NCBI GenBank assembly: GCA_964479445.1
Contig: CAYZMH010000001.1
Location: forward strand, 124,001 to 188,000
Length of the DNA stretch: 64,000 nucleotides
Source: CAYZMH01 sp964479445
Lineage (GTDB): Bacteria; Bacteroidota; Bacteroidia; Bacteroidales; GCA-2748055
Reading direction: 5' to 3'
The translations under genes were made by a program, and so were the position numbers. This document shows positions 1-8,800 of this stretch, piece by piece; position 1 is the stretch's first letter, and the number at the start of each line of letters is the position of its first letter. The notes under the pieces were generated by a model. The model saw nothing but the letters and a program-made list of their open reading frames with translations. It searched no databases and was not told the DNA's origin.

Positions 1-185
1 AACCCATACTGATTGGCAATTGTTCCCCTCCCCGTCTCGCGAATTGCAATATTTGCCCCTATCAAAGCCTCACCGGTACTGGCATCCCGGATATAACCGC
101 TAATAACCACCCGCTCCTGACCCTTGATGAGAGCTGAGTTTGTGATCAACAGAATGAAAATGAGGCCCGTTATCAAGTATCGCAT
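1..185 (-). CDS. N-terminus of a TonB-dependent receptor-like outer-membrane protein (partial)
   Basis: Reading leftwards from an ATG at 185-183, the frame stays open to the window edge, so only about 61 residues are seen. They begin with a basic residue and a hydrophobic stretch (MRYLITGLIFILLITNSA) that fits a Sec signal peptide. A segment with the pattern SGYIRDASTGEALIGANI follows, which is the start of the carboxypeptidase-D regulatory-like domain that precedes the plug of many Bacteroidota TonB-dependent transporters. The rest lies outside the window, so the substrate cannot be named. It is on the same strand as the complete receptor at 431-2908, with 245 bases between them, so the two may be co-transcribed. 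Confidence 0.75.
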   Translation of the reverse strand, partial: MRYLITGLIFILLITNSALIKGQERVVISGYIRDASTGEALIGANIAIRETGRGTIANQYG

Positions 186-430
186 TATCCAGGATCTTTA
201 TAAGTAATTAACGGAATTTTTCCTATTTGGTTTTTAAGGGAGCCAACATATAACGAAAAGTTTACATGGTGAGCCATTCGGTTACTCAATCAAGGTATGC
301 AAGGACAAAATCCACTACCCGATCCGTATCCATGCCAAACACCGGATCGATGTCCTGTGTCACGCGTCCACTCATGCAACGGGTTCTGGTAAGGTTACCC
401 GGAACTTAAAACCAGGGAAACTCCTGCCTG
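186..430. other. Intergenic stretch between two receptor genes
   Basis: No convincing gene, tRNA or strong terminator hairpin is visible here. It separates two same-strand outer-membrane receptor genes and may carry the promoter of the left-hand one, but no TAnnTTTG element was found. Confidence 0.4.
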
Positions 431-2908
431 TCAGGGATTAAACCCGGCATCCATTCCCATTCCGGAACCTCCGCCCGCTTCCCCCTGTCTATCAGGACGA
501 TAATTATTAATCCGGTAACTCAGGGTAAGCATCAACACCCGGGGTTCCCGTTGCATGATAACGTGCTGTTGAAAATCCTGTCCCGTGCTGGTGAAATCAC
601 GTTTGATGGTGCCGAACAAGTCCCTGACCTGAAGGGTAGCTGAAAGTTGCCGCTTAAACAGATCCTGTCTCAACGCTAAATTCATGTAGGTGAATCCCTC
701 TCTTCTTCCCTGCGCAGTCACAGACGGACCCCGATAGGCAAGGTTGGCCTGGAAACGTGTGGTTGGCGTAATGGTAAAGGTGGCATTGAGGTTGGCGTCC
801 CAGTTCCAGCTCTGGTCGTCAATGACCTCTTCGTTTAGCGTGCCCCGTATGCTGTAATAGTAGGAGTTAACACTTCCGTTCATCTTAAGCCACTTCCAGA
901 GCTGCCAGTTGAGCATCACTTCGGAACCAAGCGAGTGATCCTCGTTAAGATTCTGAACTCTCCGGTAAAACAGGTCCGACTCATCATCATACTCGGTTAT
1001 TCGGGTCATCAGATTATTTGTGTTCCTGTAATACATTTCCACGGCCAGAAAGTTTTTACCCCATCCTTTCTGGTACCCCAGCTCCATGGAGGAGATATAC
1101 TCTGGTTCAAGTCCGGGATTTCCTATGCGAACGGTCTGACGGTCGATGTAGCTCGGAATAGAGTCAAGCCAGTAACCACGTGGTCGGTCTACGCGACGAC
1201 TGTAGCTCAGCATAAGCTGATGATCGTTGGTAAATTGACGTGCGAAATGTATGGTTGGATAAAGATCAAACCGGTTGATCACATTGGAGCTGTTGAAATT
1301 TTCATACCGGATAGCCCGGTAGGTATATTCACCCCTGAGTCCGAATTGGTACTGTATCTGAGACCATTCACCTGAATACATGGCATAGGCAGACTGGATG
1401 TTTCTGAAATAATCGATCTCACTGCTGAATAACCCGTTCTCGGTCCAGGATTCGGATGCCGGATCAAATTCCTGGAAGGAGTAGTACTCAAGGTCACTAT
1501 CCAGGCGTGCCTGGTAGCCTGCTTCAAGTTTGCCGTTTTCCCCCAGGGGAAGCGTATAATCGGTCTGAAACCTGAATTCATATCCGTTCTCATCTTCCAG
1601 GTTACGGGTTTTCTCCGGTATGATATCACTGTCGATGATATAATCGGCATCGGTATTGTAATATGCCTGATTCTCCATATCATCTCCTGTTCTCTGGGAG
1701 AAATTGAGCAGGGTAATCCATTTGTGCTCCGGTGTATCGAACTCCTGACTATAATTCAGGTTTATCCCGTAATACCAGCCCTGATTCTCCATGATATTTT
1801 CATTCACATAGTAAATGTCCTCTGTGGCTGGTACGGTATATTCATGTGATTGGTTGGATCTGTCAATGCCAAATGTATAGCTCCCCCCGTCTGCTTCTAT
1901 CGAAAGATTGGATTTATCAGTAAGGTCGTAATCCATTCCACCCCTGAGGTTTATTCCACCACGCATGAAATCGAAATCACCATTGGCCACCAGGTAATCG
2001 TCCAGCTCATCTTTAAAAGTAATTTGTTCGCGTTCGAGGGATCCGTCGTAAAGATTATCGTTGTAACCTCCACCAATGAAAAAGTTCATATCACCCATTC
2101 TCCTGTTGAGCAGAGCATCCAGCCGGTACTTATTATTGAGACCAACAGAGGCGTTTACGATTCCGGTGGTGCCCTTCTCGATCTGTTCTTTCAGGATAAG
2201 GTTGATAATACCGGCATTCCCGTCGGGATCATATTTCACGGATGGATTGGTGATGATCTCAATGTTCTGGATGTTACTTGCCGGAATTTGCCGGAGCGCT
2301 TCACTACCGTCCAGCACAGTGGGCTTTCCATCAATAAGCACTGTAAAACCAGAACTTCCCCGCAATGCTACGTTTCCTTCGATGTCAACTGTTATGGAGG
2401 GCGTGTTTTCAAGCACATCCACGGCGGTCCCTCCTGCAGCATTCAGGTCCTGACTCACATTAACCACTTTTTTGTCCAGTTTATATTCCACCCGTCGCTG
2501 GTCGGCAACAATCTCGACTTCATCAAGTGCCCGGGTGTCTATTCCGAGTTCTACCGTTCCGAGATTGACTTTTTTATTCTCCCGTGTTACCTGCAGCGGT
2601 TCGAGGGTCTTTTTCTTGTACCCTACAAAATTAACTTCCACATAATAGGTGCCGAGGGGAATGTTTTCCAGGACAAATTGTCCCCGTTCATTGCTTACCG
2701 TCCCGTCAACCAGGGTAGAATCATTCATCCGGTAGATGGCGACGTTTGAATATTCCATGGCCGTGCCGCTTCCTTTATCAATTACTGTTCCACTGATGGT
2801 TCCCCGGGGAGCATTGGTCTCCGGAGAATCGGGATTGGGTCCGCTCTGTGCAGTTACCATTAAGGCAGTTAGTACAAGTGGGAGGAAAAATAATATGAAT
2901 CGTTTCAT
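431..2908 (-). CDS. TonB-dependent receptor with carboxypeptidase-like N-domain (outer-membrane beta-barrel family)
   Basis: An 825-residue outer-membrane transporter. Residues 1-20 are a signal peptide. About 36-120 form a carboxypeptidase-regulatory-like beta-sandwich (GTISGTVIDKGSGTAMEYSN). About 150-245 form the plug, with the patterns VLENTPSITVDIEGN, LRGSSGFTVLIDGKP and ITNPSVKYDPDGNAGIIN. The rest is a long barrel of alternating aromatic strands. It ends in a glycine-rich tail rather than a classic terminal aromatic. This is the 'outer membrane beta-barrel protein' TonB subfamily rather than a SusC, and no SusD partner is next to it. The ligand cannot be told from sequence. An inverted repeat sits directly upstream in its leader (2916-2950). 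Downstream, the partial receptor at 1-185 follows on the same strand. Confidence 0.9.
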   Translation of the reverse strand: MKRFILFFLPLVLTALMVTAQSGPNPDSPETNAPRGTISGTVIDKGSGTAMEYSNVAIYRMNDSTLVDGTVSNERGQFVLENIPLGTYYVEVNFVGYKKKTLEPLQVTRENKKVNLGTVELGIDTRALDEVEIVADQRRVEYKLDKKVVNVSQDLNAAGGTAVDVLENTPSITVDIEGNVALRGSSGFTVLIDGKPTVLDGSEALRQIPASNIQNIEIITNPSVKYDPDGNAGIINLILKEQIEKGTTGIVNASVGLNNKYRLDALLNRRMGDMNFFIGGGYNDNLYDGSLEREQITFKDELDDYLVANGDFDFMRGGINLRGGMDYDLTDKSNLSIEADGGSYTFGIDRSNQSHEYTVPATEDIYYVNENIMENQGWYYGINLNYSQEFDTPEHKWITLLNFSQRTGDDMENQAYYNTDADYIIDSDIIPEKTRNLEDENGYEFRFQTDYTLPLGENGKLEAGYQARLDSDLEYYSFQEFDPASESWTENGLFSSEIDYFRNIQSAYAMYSGEWSQIQYQFGLRGEYTYRAIRYENFNSSNVINRFDLYPTIHFARQFTNDHQLMLSYSRRVDRPRGYWLDSIPSYIDRQTVRIGNPGLEPEYISSMELGYQKGWGKNFLAVEMYYRNTNNLMTRITEYDDESDLFYRRVQNLNEDHSLGSEVMLNWQLWKWLKMNGSVNSYYYSIRGTLNEEVIDDQSWNWDANLNATFTITPTTRFQANLAYRGPSVTAQGRREGFTYMNLALRQDLFKRQLSATLQVRDLFGTIKRDFTSTGQDFQQHVIMQREPRVLMLTLSYRINNYRPDRQGEAGGGSGMGMDAGFNP

Positions 2909-2915
2909 TAGTCTT

Positions 2916-2950
2916 GCTCTTTGTTACGGCAGGTTAGACAAACAAAGAGC
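2916..2950 (-). promoter_or_regulatory. Inverted repeat in the leader of the TonB receptor gene
   Basis: The arms GCTCTTTGTT (2916-2925) and AACAAAGAGC (2941-2950) are perfect complements of 10 bp around a 15-base loop, ending 7 bases before the receptor ATG at 2908. In RNA they would fold a hairpin over the ribosome entry region. It could instead be a DNA operator. No U-run follows, so it does not look like a terminator. Confidence 0.5.
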
Positions 2951-2999
2951 AAAAGGGTTTAATAAAGCCTTGTTAAAAAGTAAACAAAAAGCTTGTATG

Positions 3000-3019
3000 A
3001 ACCCTATTTTTTTAGGGTT
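3000..3019 (-). terminator. Hairpin terminator after leuA
   Basis: AACCCTA (3000-3006) and TAGGGTT (3013-3019) flank a six-T loop, 66 bases past the leuA stop and upstream of the TonB receptor gene. The stem is 7 bp. No long T-run follows on the minus strand, so it is a moderate candidate. Confidence 0.45.
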
Positions 3020-3084
3020 TCCACTTTTTTCGTTCCGGGTAACCGAAAAGATCAATCCTTGATCAAAGGGATGATCCTTCAGAA

Positions 3085-4584
3085 TCAGACAATCTGGCTG
3101 AGGGCATCAATAAATGCTTCCACTGATGCGGTCACAATATCGGTGGAGGCTGAAAATCCGAAATAGACCTGGTTTTTATACGCTACCTGGACATGTACCT
3201 TGCCGAGATCATTGCTGCCCCGGTGGATAGCCTGGATCAGAAACTCTTCCAGCTTCACCTTCTTTTTAACCACGTTTTTTACTGCCGTGAAGGATGCATC
3301 GATGGGGCCGTTACCCTCAGCGGTGGCTGAGTGACAGACACCGTCCCACTCGATGGTTACCGTGGCAACCGGCACCGAACCCTTTCCGGAGAGAACCTGC
3401 AGGCGGTGAAGGTGAAGATTTCTTCTGATATCTCTTGCACTGGCTCCGACCAATACTTTCAGATCTTCATCATTGATCTCTTTTTTGGAATCAGCCAATT
3501 CCAGGAACTCCTCATATAGCTTATCCAGCGTGGATTTATCGAAACTGTATCCCAGTTGATTCAGCCTGTGCTTCAGGGCTGCTCTTCCGCTGCGGGCTGT
3601 GAGAACGATGGAGGATTCGTTGATCCCTACCGAGCGTGGATTAATAATTTCATAGTTTTCACGACGCTTTAGCACACCATCCTGATGGATTCCGGATGAG
3701 TGTGCAAATGCATTTCTTCCCACGATCGCCTTATTGGGCTGGATAGGCATGCGCATTAGCGTGGAAACCAGCCGGCTGGTTTTATAGATCCTTTTTGGAT
3801 TGATCTGGGTGTTCAGGTTCAGATGTTTGCGGCTTTTCATGACCATAACTACCTCTTCAAGAGAGGTGTTTCCCGCGCGTTCCCCGATACCATTCATGGT
3901 GACTTCCACCTGCCGCGCTCCATTGAGAACCCCGGACATTGTATTGGCAGTGGCCATACCCAGATCGTTGTGGCAGTGGGTGGACAATATAGCTCTGTCC
4001 ATGTTTTTAACATGTTCTCTGAGGTACCGGATTTTCTTGCCATATTCGTCTGGTAGCGTATAACCGGTCGTATCGGGTATATTTATGACGGTTGCACCGG
4101 CTTCAATCATGGCCTCAATGACACGTGCAAGGAATTTATTGTCGGTTCGCCCGGCATCTTCCGCATAGAACTCCACATCTTCAACAAATGTTTTTGCATA
4201 TTTAACGGCTTCTGCACCTCGCTCAATAATTGCTTCCGGGGTGCTGTTCAGTTTGTGATAGATATGATAATAGGATGTTCCGATGCCGGTATGAATACGT
4301 GAACGCTTGGCGAATCTCAATGATTCTGCTGCAACCTCTATGTCTTTTTTAACCGCCCTTGTGAGTGCACAAATAACAGGCTCGGAAACTGCCTTGGAGA
4401 TTTCGATTACCGAATTAAAATCGCCGGGACTTGACACGGGAAATCCGGCCTCAATAATATCAACCCCCAGGCTTTCCAGTGCTTTCGCTACTTCGATCTT
4501 TTCAATGGTATTTAACTGGCATCCGGGGACCTGCTCACCGTCCCGCAATGTGGTATCAAAGATATAAACGTGTTCTTTCGCCAT
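3085..4584 (-). CDS. leuA: 2-isopropylmalate synthase
   Basis: Condenses acetyl-CoA with 2-oxoisovalerate, the first committed step to leucine. The 499 residues match the usual length of bacterial LeuA. The HMGL/TIM-barrel signature FDTTLRDGEQ is at 9-18 (metal ligand D10). The metal-binding HCHNDLGM is at 203-210, GNTSLEEVV follows, and about 365-499 form the C-terminal leucine-sensing domain. Presence of that domain favours isopropylmalate synthase over homocitrate synthase, while citramalate synthase is a less likely alternative. No leuB, leuC, leuD or ilv gene is next to it, so this copy stands alone. The start is supported by a GGAGG motif five bases before the ATG and a near-ideal promoter upstream. 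Confidence 0.92.
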   Translation of the reverse strand: MAKEHVYIFDTTLRDGEQVPGCQLNTIEKIEVAKALESLGVDIIEAGFPVSSPGDFNSVIEISKAVSEPVICALTRAVKKDIEVAAESLRFAKRSRIHTGIGTSYYHIYHKLNSTPEAIIERGAEAVKYAKTFVEDVEFYAEDAGRTDNKFLARVIEAMIEAGATVINIPDTTGYTLPDEYGKKIRYLREHVKNMDRAILSTHCHNDLGMATANTMSGVLNGARQVEVTMNGIGERAGNTSLEEVVMVMKSRKHLNLNTQINPKRIYKTSRLVSTLMRMPIQPNKAIVGRNAFAHSSGIHQDGVLKRRENYEIINPRSVGINESSIVLTARSGRAALKHRLNQLGYSFDKSTLDKLYEEFLELADSKKEINDEDLKVLVGASARDIRRNLHLHRLQVLSGKGSVPVATVTIEWDGVCHSATAEGNGPIDASFTAVKNVVKKKVKLEEFLIQAIHRGSNDLGKVHVQVAYKNQVYFGFSASTDIVTASVEAFIDALSQIV

Positions 4585-4588
4585 AGTT

Positions 4589-4593
4589 CCTCC
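4589..4593 (-). promoter_or_regulatory. Strong Shine-Dalgarno of leuA
   Basis: On the minus strand GGAGG lies four bases ahead of the leuA ATG (4584-4582). Such clear Shine-Dalgarno sequences are uncommon in this phylum, and this one fixes the start. Confidence 0.65.
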
Positions 4594-4631
4594 GTTTTTA
4601 GATCGGCCACTAAGAGATTTGCAAATTTGAA

Positions 4632-4664
4632 CAAATTTATGCTATTAAACATAAGAAATGCAAA
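4632..4664 (-). promoter_or_regulatory. Bacteroidota-type promoter of leuA
   Basis: Minus strand: a -33 element TTTG (4664-4661), 21 bases, then a -7 element TAAATTTG (4639-4632), matching the phylum consensus TAnnTTTG. It gives a leader of roughly 40 nt before leuA. The same elements and spacing occur at 11860-11892. Confidence 0.7.
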
Positions 4665-4756
4665 TTTTGTTGCGGGAATCTTATGATTTGCAAAAAATGA
4701 AGGGGAAAACACGTTAATTCTTAAGGTTTGAGCACTTATTTCATACGGTAAGGTTG

Positions 4757-5266
4757 CTATTCAAGGTTTTCTTTAAGCGTGTCGACCCATTGTTCCACAC
4801 GTTTTTTGTTTTTAGAACCCTGTGTTTCGAAATCAATGGCCAGTCCGTAAAAAGTTTGATCATCGACAAGTGCCCGGGAAGTTTCAAATGTATACCCTTT
4901 GGTGCTGGTGTGTCCGACTATTTTACCTCCCAGTTCTTCAAGAAGCATAGCCATAATTCCCAATCCATCCTGGTAGTTCTGGGGGTAGTCCTTCTGGTTT
5001 CCCAACCCAAAAACAGCATACTTCTTTCCTTTTAGATCAAGATATTCAAGGGCGGGGATAAACTCATCCCAGTAGTTGGGCAGTTCACCGTCAAACCAGG
5101 TAGGTACCCCAAGGATGCATTGCTCATAGGTCATGAACTTCTCTTCTGTAAGATCTTCAGCATTTACCATTTCAACACTTTTGTCATTGAATGCATCACG
5201 GATCATTTCAGCGATTTTTGCTGTTTTTTTGGTATTGAAGCTGTAAATGATAGCTGTTTTTTTCAT
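4757..5266 (-). CDS. fldA: Flavodoxin (long-chain type)
   Basis: A 169-residue cytoplasmic FMN electron carrier. The N-terminal phosphate-binding loop reads SFNTKKTAK (residues 9-17). The aromatic isoalloxazine loops PTWFDGELPNYW and GNQKDYPQNYQDG follow, the second carrying the conserved Asp-Tyr. The extra segment near 115-140 marks the long-chain class. It starts 12 bases after the stop of the E1 gene, so it is probably the last gene of an E2-E1-flavodoxin operon. That placement suggests use as a low-potential carrier in central metabolism or as an iron-sparing ferredoxin substitute. The exact partner is unknown. Confidence 0.9.
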   Translation of the reverse strand: MKKTAIIYSFNTKKTAKIAEMIRDAFNDKSVEMVNAEDLTEEKFMTYEQCILGVPTWFDGELPNYWDEFIPALEYLDLKGKKYAVFGLGNQKDYPQNYQDGLGIMAMLLEELGGKIVGHTSTKGYTFETSRALVDDQTFYGLAIDFETQGSKNKKRVEQWVDTLKENLE

Positions 5267-5278
5267 GGTATCTTGCGA

Positions 5279-7318
5279 TTAATAGTTGAGCAATTTATCC
5301 AGTGCTGTTTTAATTCTCTCCTTATCGGGCAGGATTGCTTTTTCCAGGATTTTATTAAATCCTACGGGCGTAAATTTAGATCCCACTCTCAAAACAGGTC
5401 CGTCCAGGTATTCAAAAAGATGCTCTGTTATATGGGAAACGACCTCTCCACCGAAACCCGAAAAAACTTTATCCTCATGGACTACAAGGACTTTATTGGT
5501 TTTTTGAACCGTATTGTTAATAGCATCGGTATCAAGAGGACTCAGTGAACGCAGATCCAGCACCTCGATGGACATTCCTTTTTCTTTCATCTCATCGGCA
5601 ATCTCAATCGCCATGGGAGTGGTATTTCCATAGGTAATAATGCTAATATCTTCTCCCTGCCTTCTGATTCTTGCTTTTCCAAAAGGAACTTCAAAATCCT
5701 CGGGGATTGGAGTTGCTGCTTTTGGCGCATTATACAATGCTTTTGGCTCCAGGAAAAGTGTCACCCCCCTGGAACGCAGGCTTGTGCGCAGAAGGCCTGC
5801 AGCATCATCGGCATAACTGGGATATACCACGCGGATTCCGGGCAGGGTGGCAAGTGCGCCCTCAATGGTCTGACTGTGGTATAGTCCACCACCGATATAG
5901 CCTCCCGAGGCAAGTCTGATGGTAATATTGGGAGAGAATTTACCTTTAGTACGCCAGTAATCGTGAGATGTGTCAACGAGTTGTTCCATGGCGGGCCAGA
6001 AATAGTCGGCGAATTCAGCTCCTTCAACCACTACCCGGATTTTATCGCTGAATCTGCTCATCCCATTGGCAGTTCCGACGATGTAATCCTCTGCAATGGG
6101 TGCATTGAAAACCCGTTCTTTGCCAAATTCCTGCTGCATTCCTTTGGATACATTAAATATTCCACCTTTTTCTTTATTGGCAATATCCTGTCCCCAGAGA
6201 TAGGTGTCGGGATTATGTCTGAATTCAGCTTTAAGGGTCTCATTGAGCGCCTCAATCAGTTTCTTAGGTTCTCCTTCTTCCTTATGAGTTCCATCGGGAT
6301 ATTTTTCAGAAACGTAAGGTTCCGGTAATACGAAATCATAAATGGATTCCGGGGCAGGGTCAGCTGCCTTCATAGCAGCTTTATGGGCTTTCTTAACGAT
6401 ATCTTTAGCCTCTTCTTCCATCTCCTTGATCTCTTCCTCGGTGAAACGCTCATATCGTAGAAGCAGCCTTCTGTATTTTGCAACTGGATCATATTCAGCT
6501 ACATAGTTCATTTCGTAATCGTCCCGGTACAGTTCATGCCTGTCTGAGTTGGAATGAGAATGAATACGCACGCAGTTAGCCTGCACAATAACCGGGTGCT
6601 CATGTTTTTCGATGTACTCCTTTGCCTCGGTGAGAGTATTCATGGAGTCAAAAACATCTTTCCCGTTGCAATGGAAAATTTTGAGATTCTTGAAACCGGT
6701 AAAGTTATCGGCAACTTTACGATTGGCGGTCTGATCCTCTTTAGGAACTGAAATCCCATAGCCATTGTCCTGGATTACAAAAAGTACAGGTAGTTTTTCC
6801 GTGGTGGCACCATTTATGGCCTCATAAACGTAGCCTTCAGATACAGATGACTCCCCCTTACTGCTTATTGCCACACCGGGAACCTTGTATTTCTTTATGG
6901 CTCTGGCCACCCCGACTGCATGCGGCGCGTGGTTACCGGTACAGGAAGAGGTGTTGTGGATATTCCATTCAGGTTTGGCCAGGTGGTTGGACATGTGCCT
7001 GCCACCACTTGCCGGATCGTCATCTTTGGAGATTCCGTTGAGAATAATCTCTTCTGCAGTTAATCCGGCTGAATGCGCCACTCCCAGGTCCCGGTAATAA
7101 GGGAACAGGTGGTCCTGTTCCTTATTGAATATTTGTCCTGTTGCAAGTTGTATTCCATCATGCCCTGCATAGGGGGCATGGTATGACCATCCGATGGCTT
7201 GTTTGAGATAATTCGGAGCACGGTCGTCAAGTGCACGACCCACTACCAGTATTTTAAACCACTTGGCGAGTGTTTCTTTATCGGTCTTCTTAATATGGTA
7301 TTTTCTATCTTTTCTCAT
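5279..7318 (-). CDS. 2-oxoacid dehydrogenase E1, fused alpha and beta chains
   Basis: Thiamine-diphosphate-dependent decarboxylase of a 2-oxoacid dehydrogenase complex (branched-chain type most likely). The alpha half covers about 1-345, with the ThDP segment GESSVSEG...QDNGYGIS and the HNTSSCTGNHAPHAVG region. The beta half covers about 355-679, with FNAPIAEDYIVGTANG, VEGAEFADYFWPAMEQ and a transketolase C-terminal domain. A single fused chain of this length is typical of Bacteroidota. The ATG at 7318 (MRKDRKYHIKK) is chosen. An ATG at 7339, two bases after the E2 stop, is possible too. The E3 dihydrolipoamide dehydrogenase is not in the window. Whether the substrate is pyruvate, 2-oxoisovalerate or broader is not decided by sequence. 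Confidence 0.88.
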   Translation of the reverse strand: MRKDRKYHIKKTDKETLAKWFKILVVGRALDDRAPNYLKQAIGWSYHAPYAGHDGIQLATGQIFNKEQDHLFPYYRDLGVAHSAGLTAEEIILNGISKDDDPASGGRHMSNHLAKPEWNIHNTSSCTGNHAPHAVGVARAIKKYKVPGVAISSKGESSVSEGYVYEAINGATTEKLPVLFVIQDNGYGISVPKEDQTANRKVADNFTGFKNLKIFHCNGKDVFDSMNTLTEAKEYIEKHEHPVIVQANCVRIHSHSNSDRHELYRDDYEMNYVAEYDPVAKYRRLLLRYERFTEEEIKEMEEEAKDIVKKAHKAAMKAADPAPESIYDFVLPEPYVSEKYPDGTHKEEGEPKKLIEALNETLKAEFRHNPDTYLWGQDIANKEKGGIFNVSKGMQQEFGKERVFNAPIAEDYIVGTANGMSRFSDKIRVVVEGAEFADYFWPAMEQLVDTSHDYWRTKGKFSPNITIRLASGGYIGGGLYHSQTIEGALATLPGIRVVYPSYADDAAGLLRTSLRSRGVTLFLEPKALYNAPKAATPIPEDFEVPFGKARIRRQGEDISIITYGNTTPMAIEIADEMKEKGMSIEVLDLRSLSPLDTDAINNTVQKTNKVLVVHEDKVFSGFGGEVVSHITEHLFEYLDGPVLRVGSKFTPVGFNKILEKAILPDKERIKTALDKLLNY

Positions 7319-7341
7319 GGATAAATAATCGGTTAACATAT

Positions 7342-8703
7342 TTATAATGAACGTTCGGGGTCAAATTCCTCAATATAGTCTCCCAGTTTTCTGAGAAATG
7401 CACCACCGAGAGCACCATCAATAATGCGGTGGTCATAGGTGATCGAAAGCCACATTTTCTGACGTACTCCTATGAGATCTCCATCGGGAGTCTCAATGAC
7501 GGCTGGCTTTTTCTTAATAGCCCCGATGGCCAGGATTGCCACCTCCGGTTGATTAATGATAGGGGTTCCGATATCGTTTTTAAATGTTCCGAAATTCGTA
7601 ACGGTAAAGGTTCCGCCTGAAATATCGTCCGGACTGAGTTTGTTATTTCGTGCGGCTGCTGCTGTCTCATTAAGTCGTTTGGTGAGACCTGTAATATTGA
7701 GCTCATCAGCTTTTTTGATATTCGGTACTATGAGGTTGTTATCCTCCAGGGCAACAGCTATTCCAAGGTTGATATCTTTTCGGATTATAATGTTATCCCC
7801 GTCCACAGAGGAATTCAGCATGGGATAATCCCGCAGGGCTTTGAGAGTAGCTTCCAGAAAGATTGGAAGGAAGGTTAGTTTCTGGCCTTCGCGTTTTTGA
7901 AATTCCTCTTTTACACGATTGCGCCATTTAACAACATTGGTAACATCCACTTCCAACATGTTGGTAACATGGGCGGATGTCTGTTTGGATTGAACCATAT
8001 GAGAGGCGATCAGTTTTCGTAACCGGTTCATCTCGATAACCTCGTCGTTCTCTGCAGCATTAACTTTCACAGGTTCTTTGGCTTTCTTCTCCGGGGGCTG
8101 TTTGCTTTGTTCAGGGGCTGATCCGGCTTTTTCTGTCCCGGATGATTCTTTTCTCTGCTCCAGGTATTTCAACAGATCATTTTTCTGAACTCTTCCGTTT
8201 GCACCGCTACCTTCTATTGAATCCAGCTCATCCTGGGTGACTCCCTCCTCGCTGGCTATTTTTCGTACCAATGGGGAGTAGAATCTTTCAGCACCGGAAC
8301 GGATGGCTGTTTCAGAGGCAGTTCTTTCAGTTTGGGATTTTTCTTCAGAACCGGGAGCTTTCCGATCAATTTCCTCCTCTTCAGGCTTCTTATGTGATTC
8401 AGCATCACCGGATTTATCTGCAGTTTCCTCTTTTTGAGTTTCCTCTTCACTACCGCCTTCACCGTCCATATCTATAACTGCAATTACGGTTCCAACGGCA
8501 ATCGTGTCATCTTGCTGGTAAAGGATTTTCTTAACCACACCTTCCACAGGTGAGGGTATTTCAGAGTCTACTTTGTCTGTTGCGATCTCCAGCAGCACAT
8601 CATCTTCCTCCACCTGATCACCTTCTTTGACAAACCATTTTGTGATGGTAGCCTCTTCAATGCTCTCTCCCATTTTAGGCATCTGAATGTCAAACGTTGC
8701 CAT
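7342..8703 (-). CDS. Dihydrolipoamide acyltransferase (E2) of the 2-oxoacid dehydrogenase complex
   Basis: A 453-residue core subunit with the usual three parts. A single lipoyl domain (1-77) carries the modified lysine K44 in EIATDKVDSEIP. A Glu/Lys/Pro-rich linker follows. The peripheral-subunit-binding domain spans about 141-178 (SPLVRKIASEEGV...GSGANGRVQKNDLLKYL). The CoA acyltransferase domain spans about 220-453 with the active-site DHRIIDG (H425, D429). It accepts the acyl group from E1 and passes it to CoA. It is the first gene of the operon E2-E1-flavodoxin. The single lipoyl domain and the pairing with a fused branched-chain-like E1 favour a branched-chain complex, but a pyruvate complex cannot be excluded. 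Confidence 0.9.
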   Translation of the reverse strand: MATFDIQMPKMGESIEEATITKWFVKEGDQVEEDDVLLEIATDKVDSEIPSPVEGVVKKILYQQDDTIAVGTVIAVIDMDGEGGSEEETQKEETADKSGDAESHKKPEEEEIDRKAPGSEEKSQTERTASETAIRSGAERFYSPLVRKIASEEGVTQDELDSIEGSGANGRVQKNDLLKYLEQRKESSGTEKAGSAPEQSKQPPEKKAKEPVKVNAAENDEVIEMNRLRKLIASHMVQSKQTSAHVTNMLEVDVTNVVKWRNRVKEEFQKREGQKLTFLPIFLEATLKALRDYPMLNSSVDGDNIIIRKDINLGIAVALEDNNLIVPNIKKADELNITGLTKRLNETAAAARNNKLSPDDISGGTFTVTNFGTFKNDIGTPIINQPEVAILAIGAIKKKPAVIETPDGDLIGVRQKMWLSITYDHRIIDGALGGAFLRKLGDYIEEFDPERSL

Positions 8704-8800
8704 AATATAGTACTTTGGGGTTTATGAAAATAATTCGTTCATATAACAAGCCATCGTTGAAAATGTTTGCTTCCTGTAATGCCTTGAAAAGAGGAGTAGA

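Noticed and set aside
1850..2749. 299-codon plus-strand open frame
   Set aside because: It is antisense within the TonB receptor gene, which has a full domain set. It is a shadow frame.
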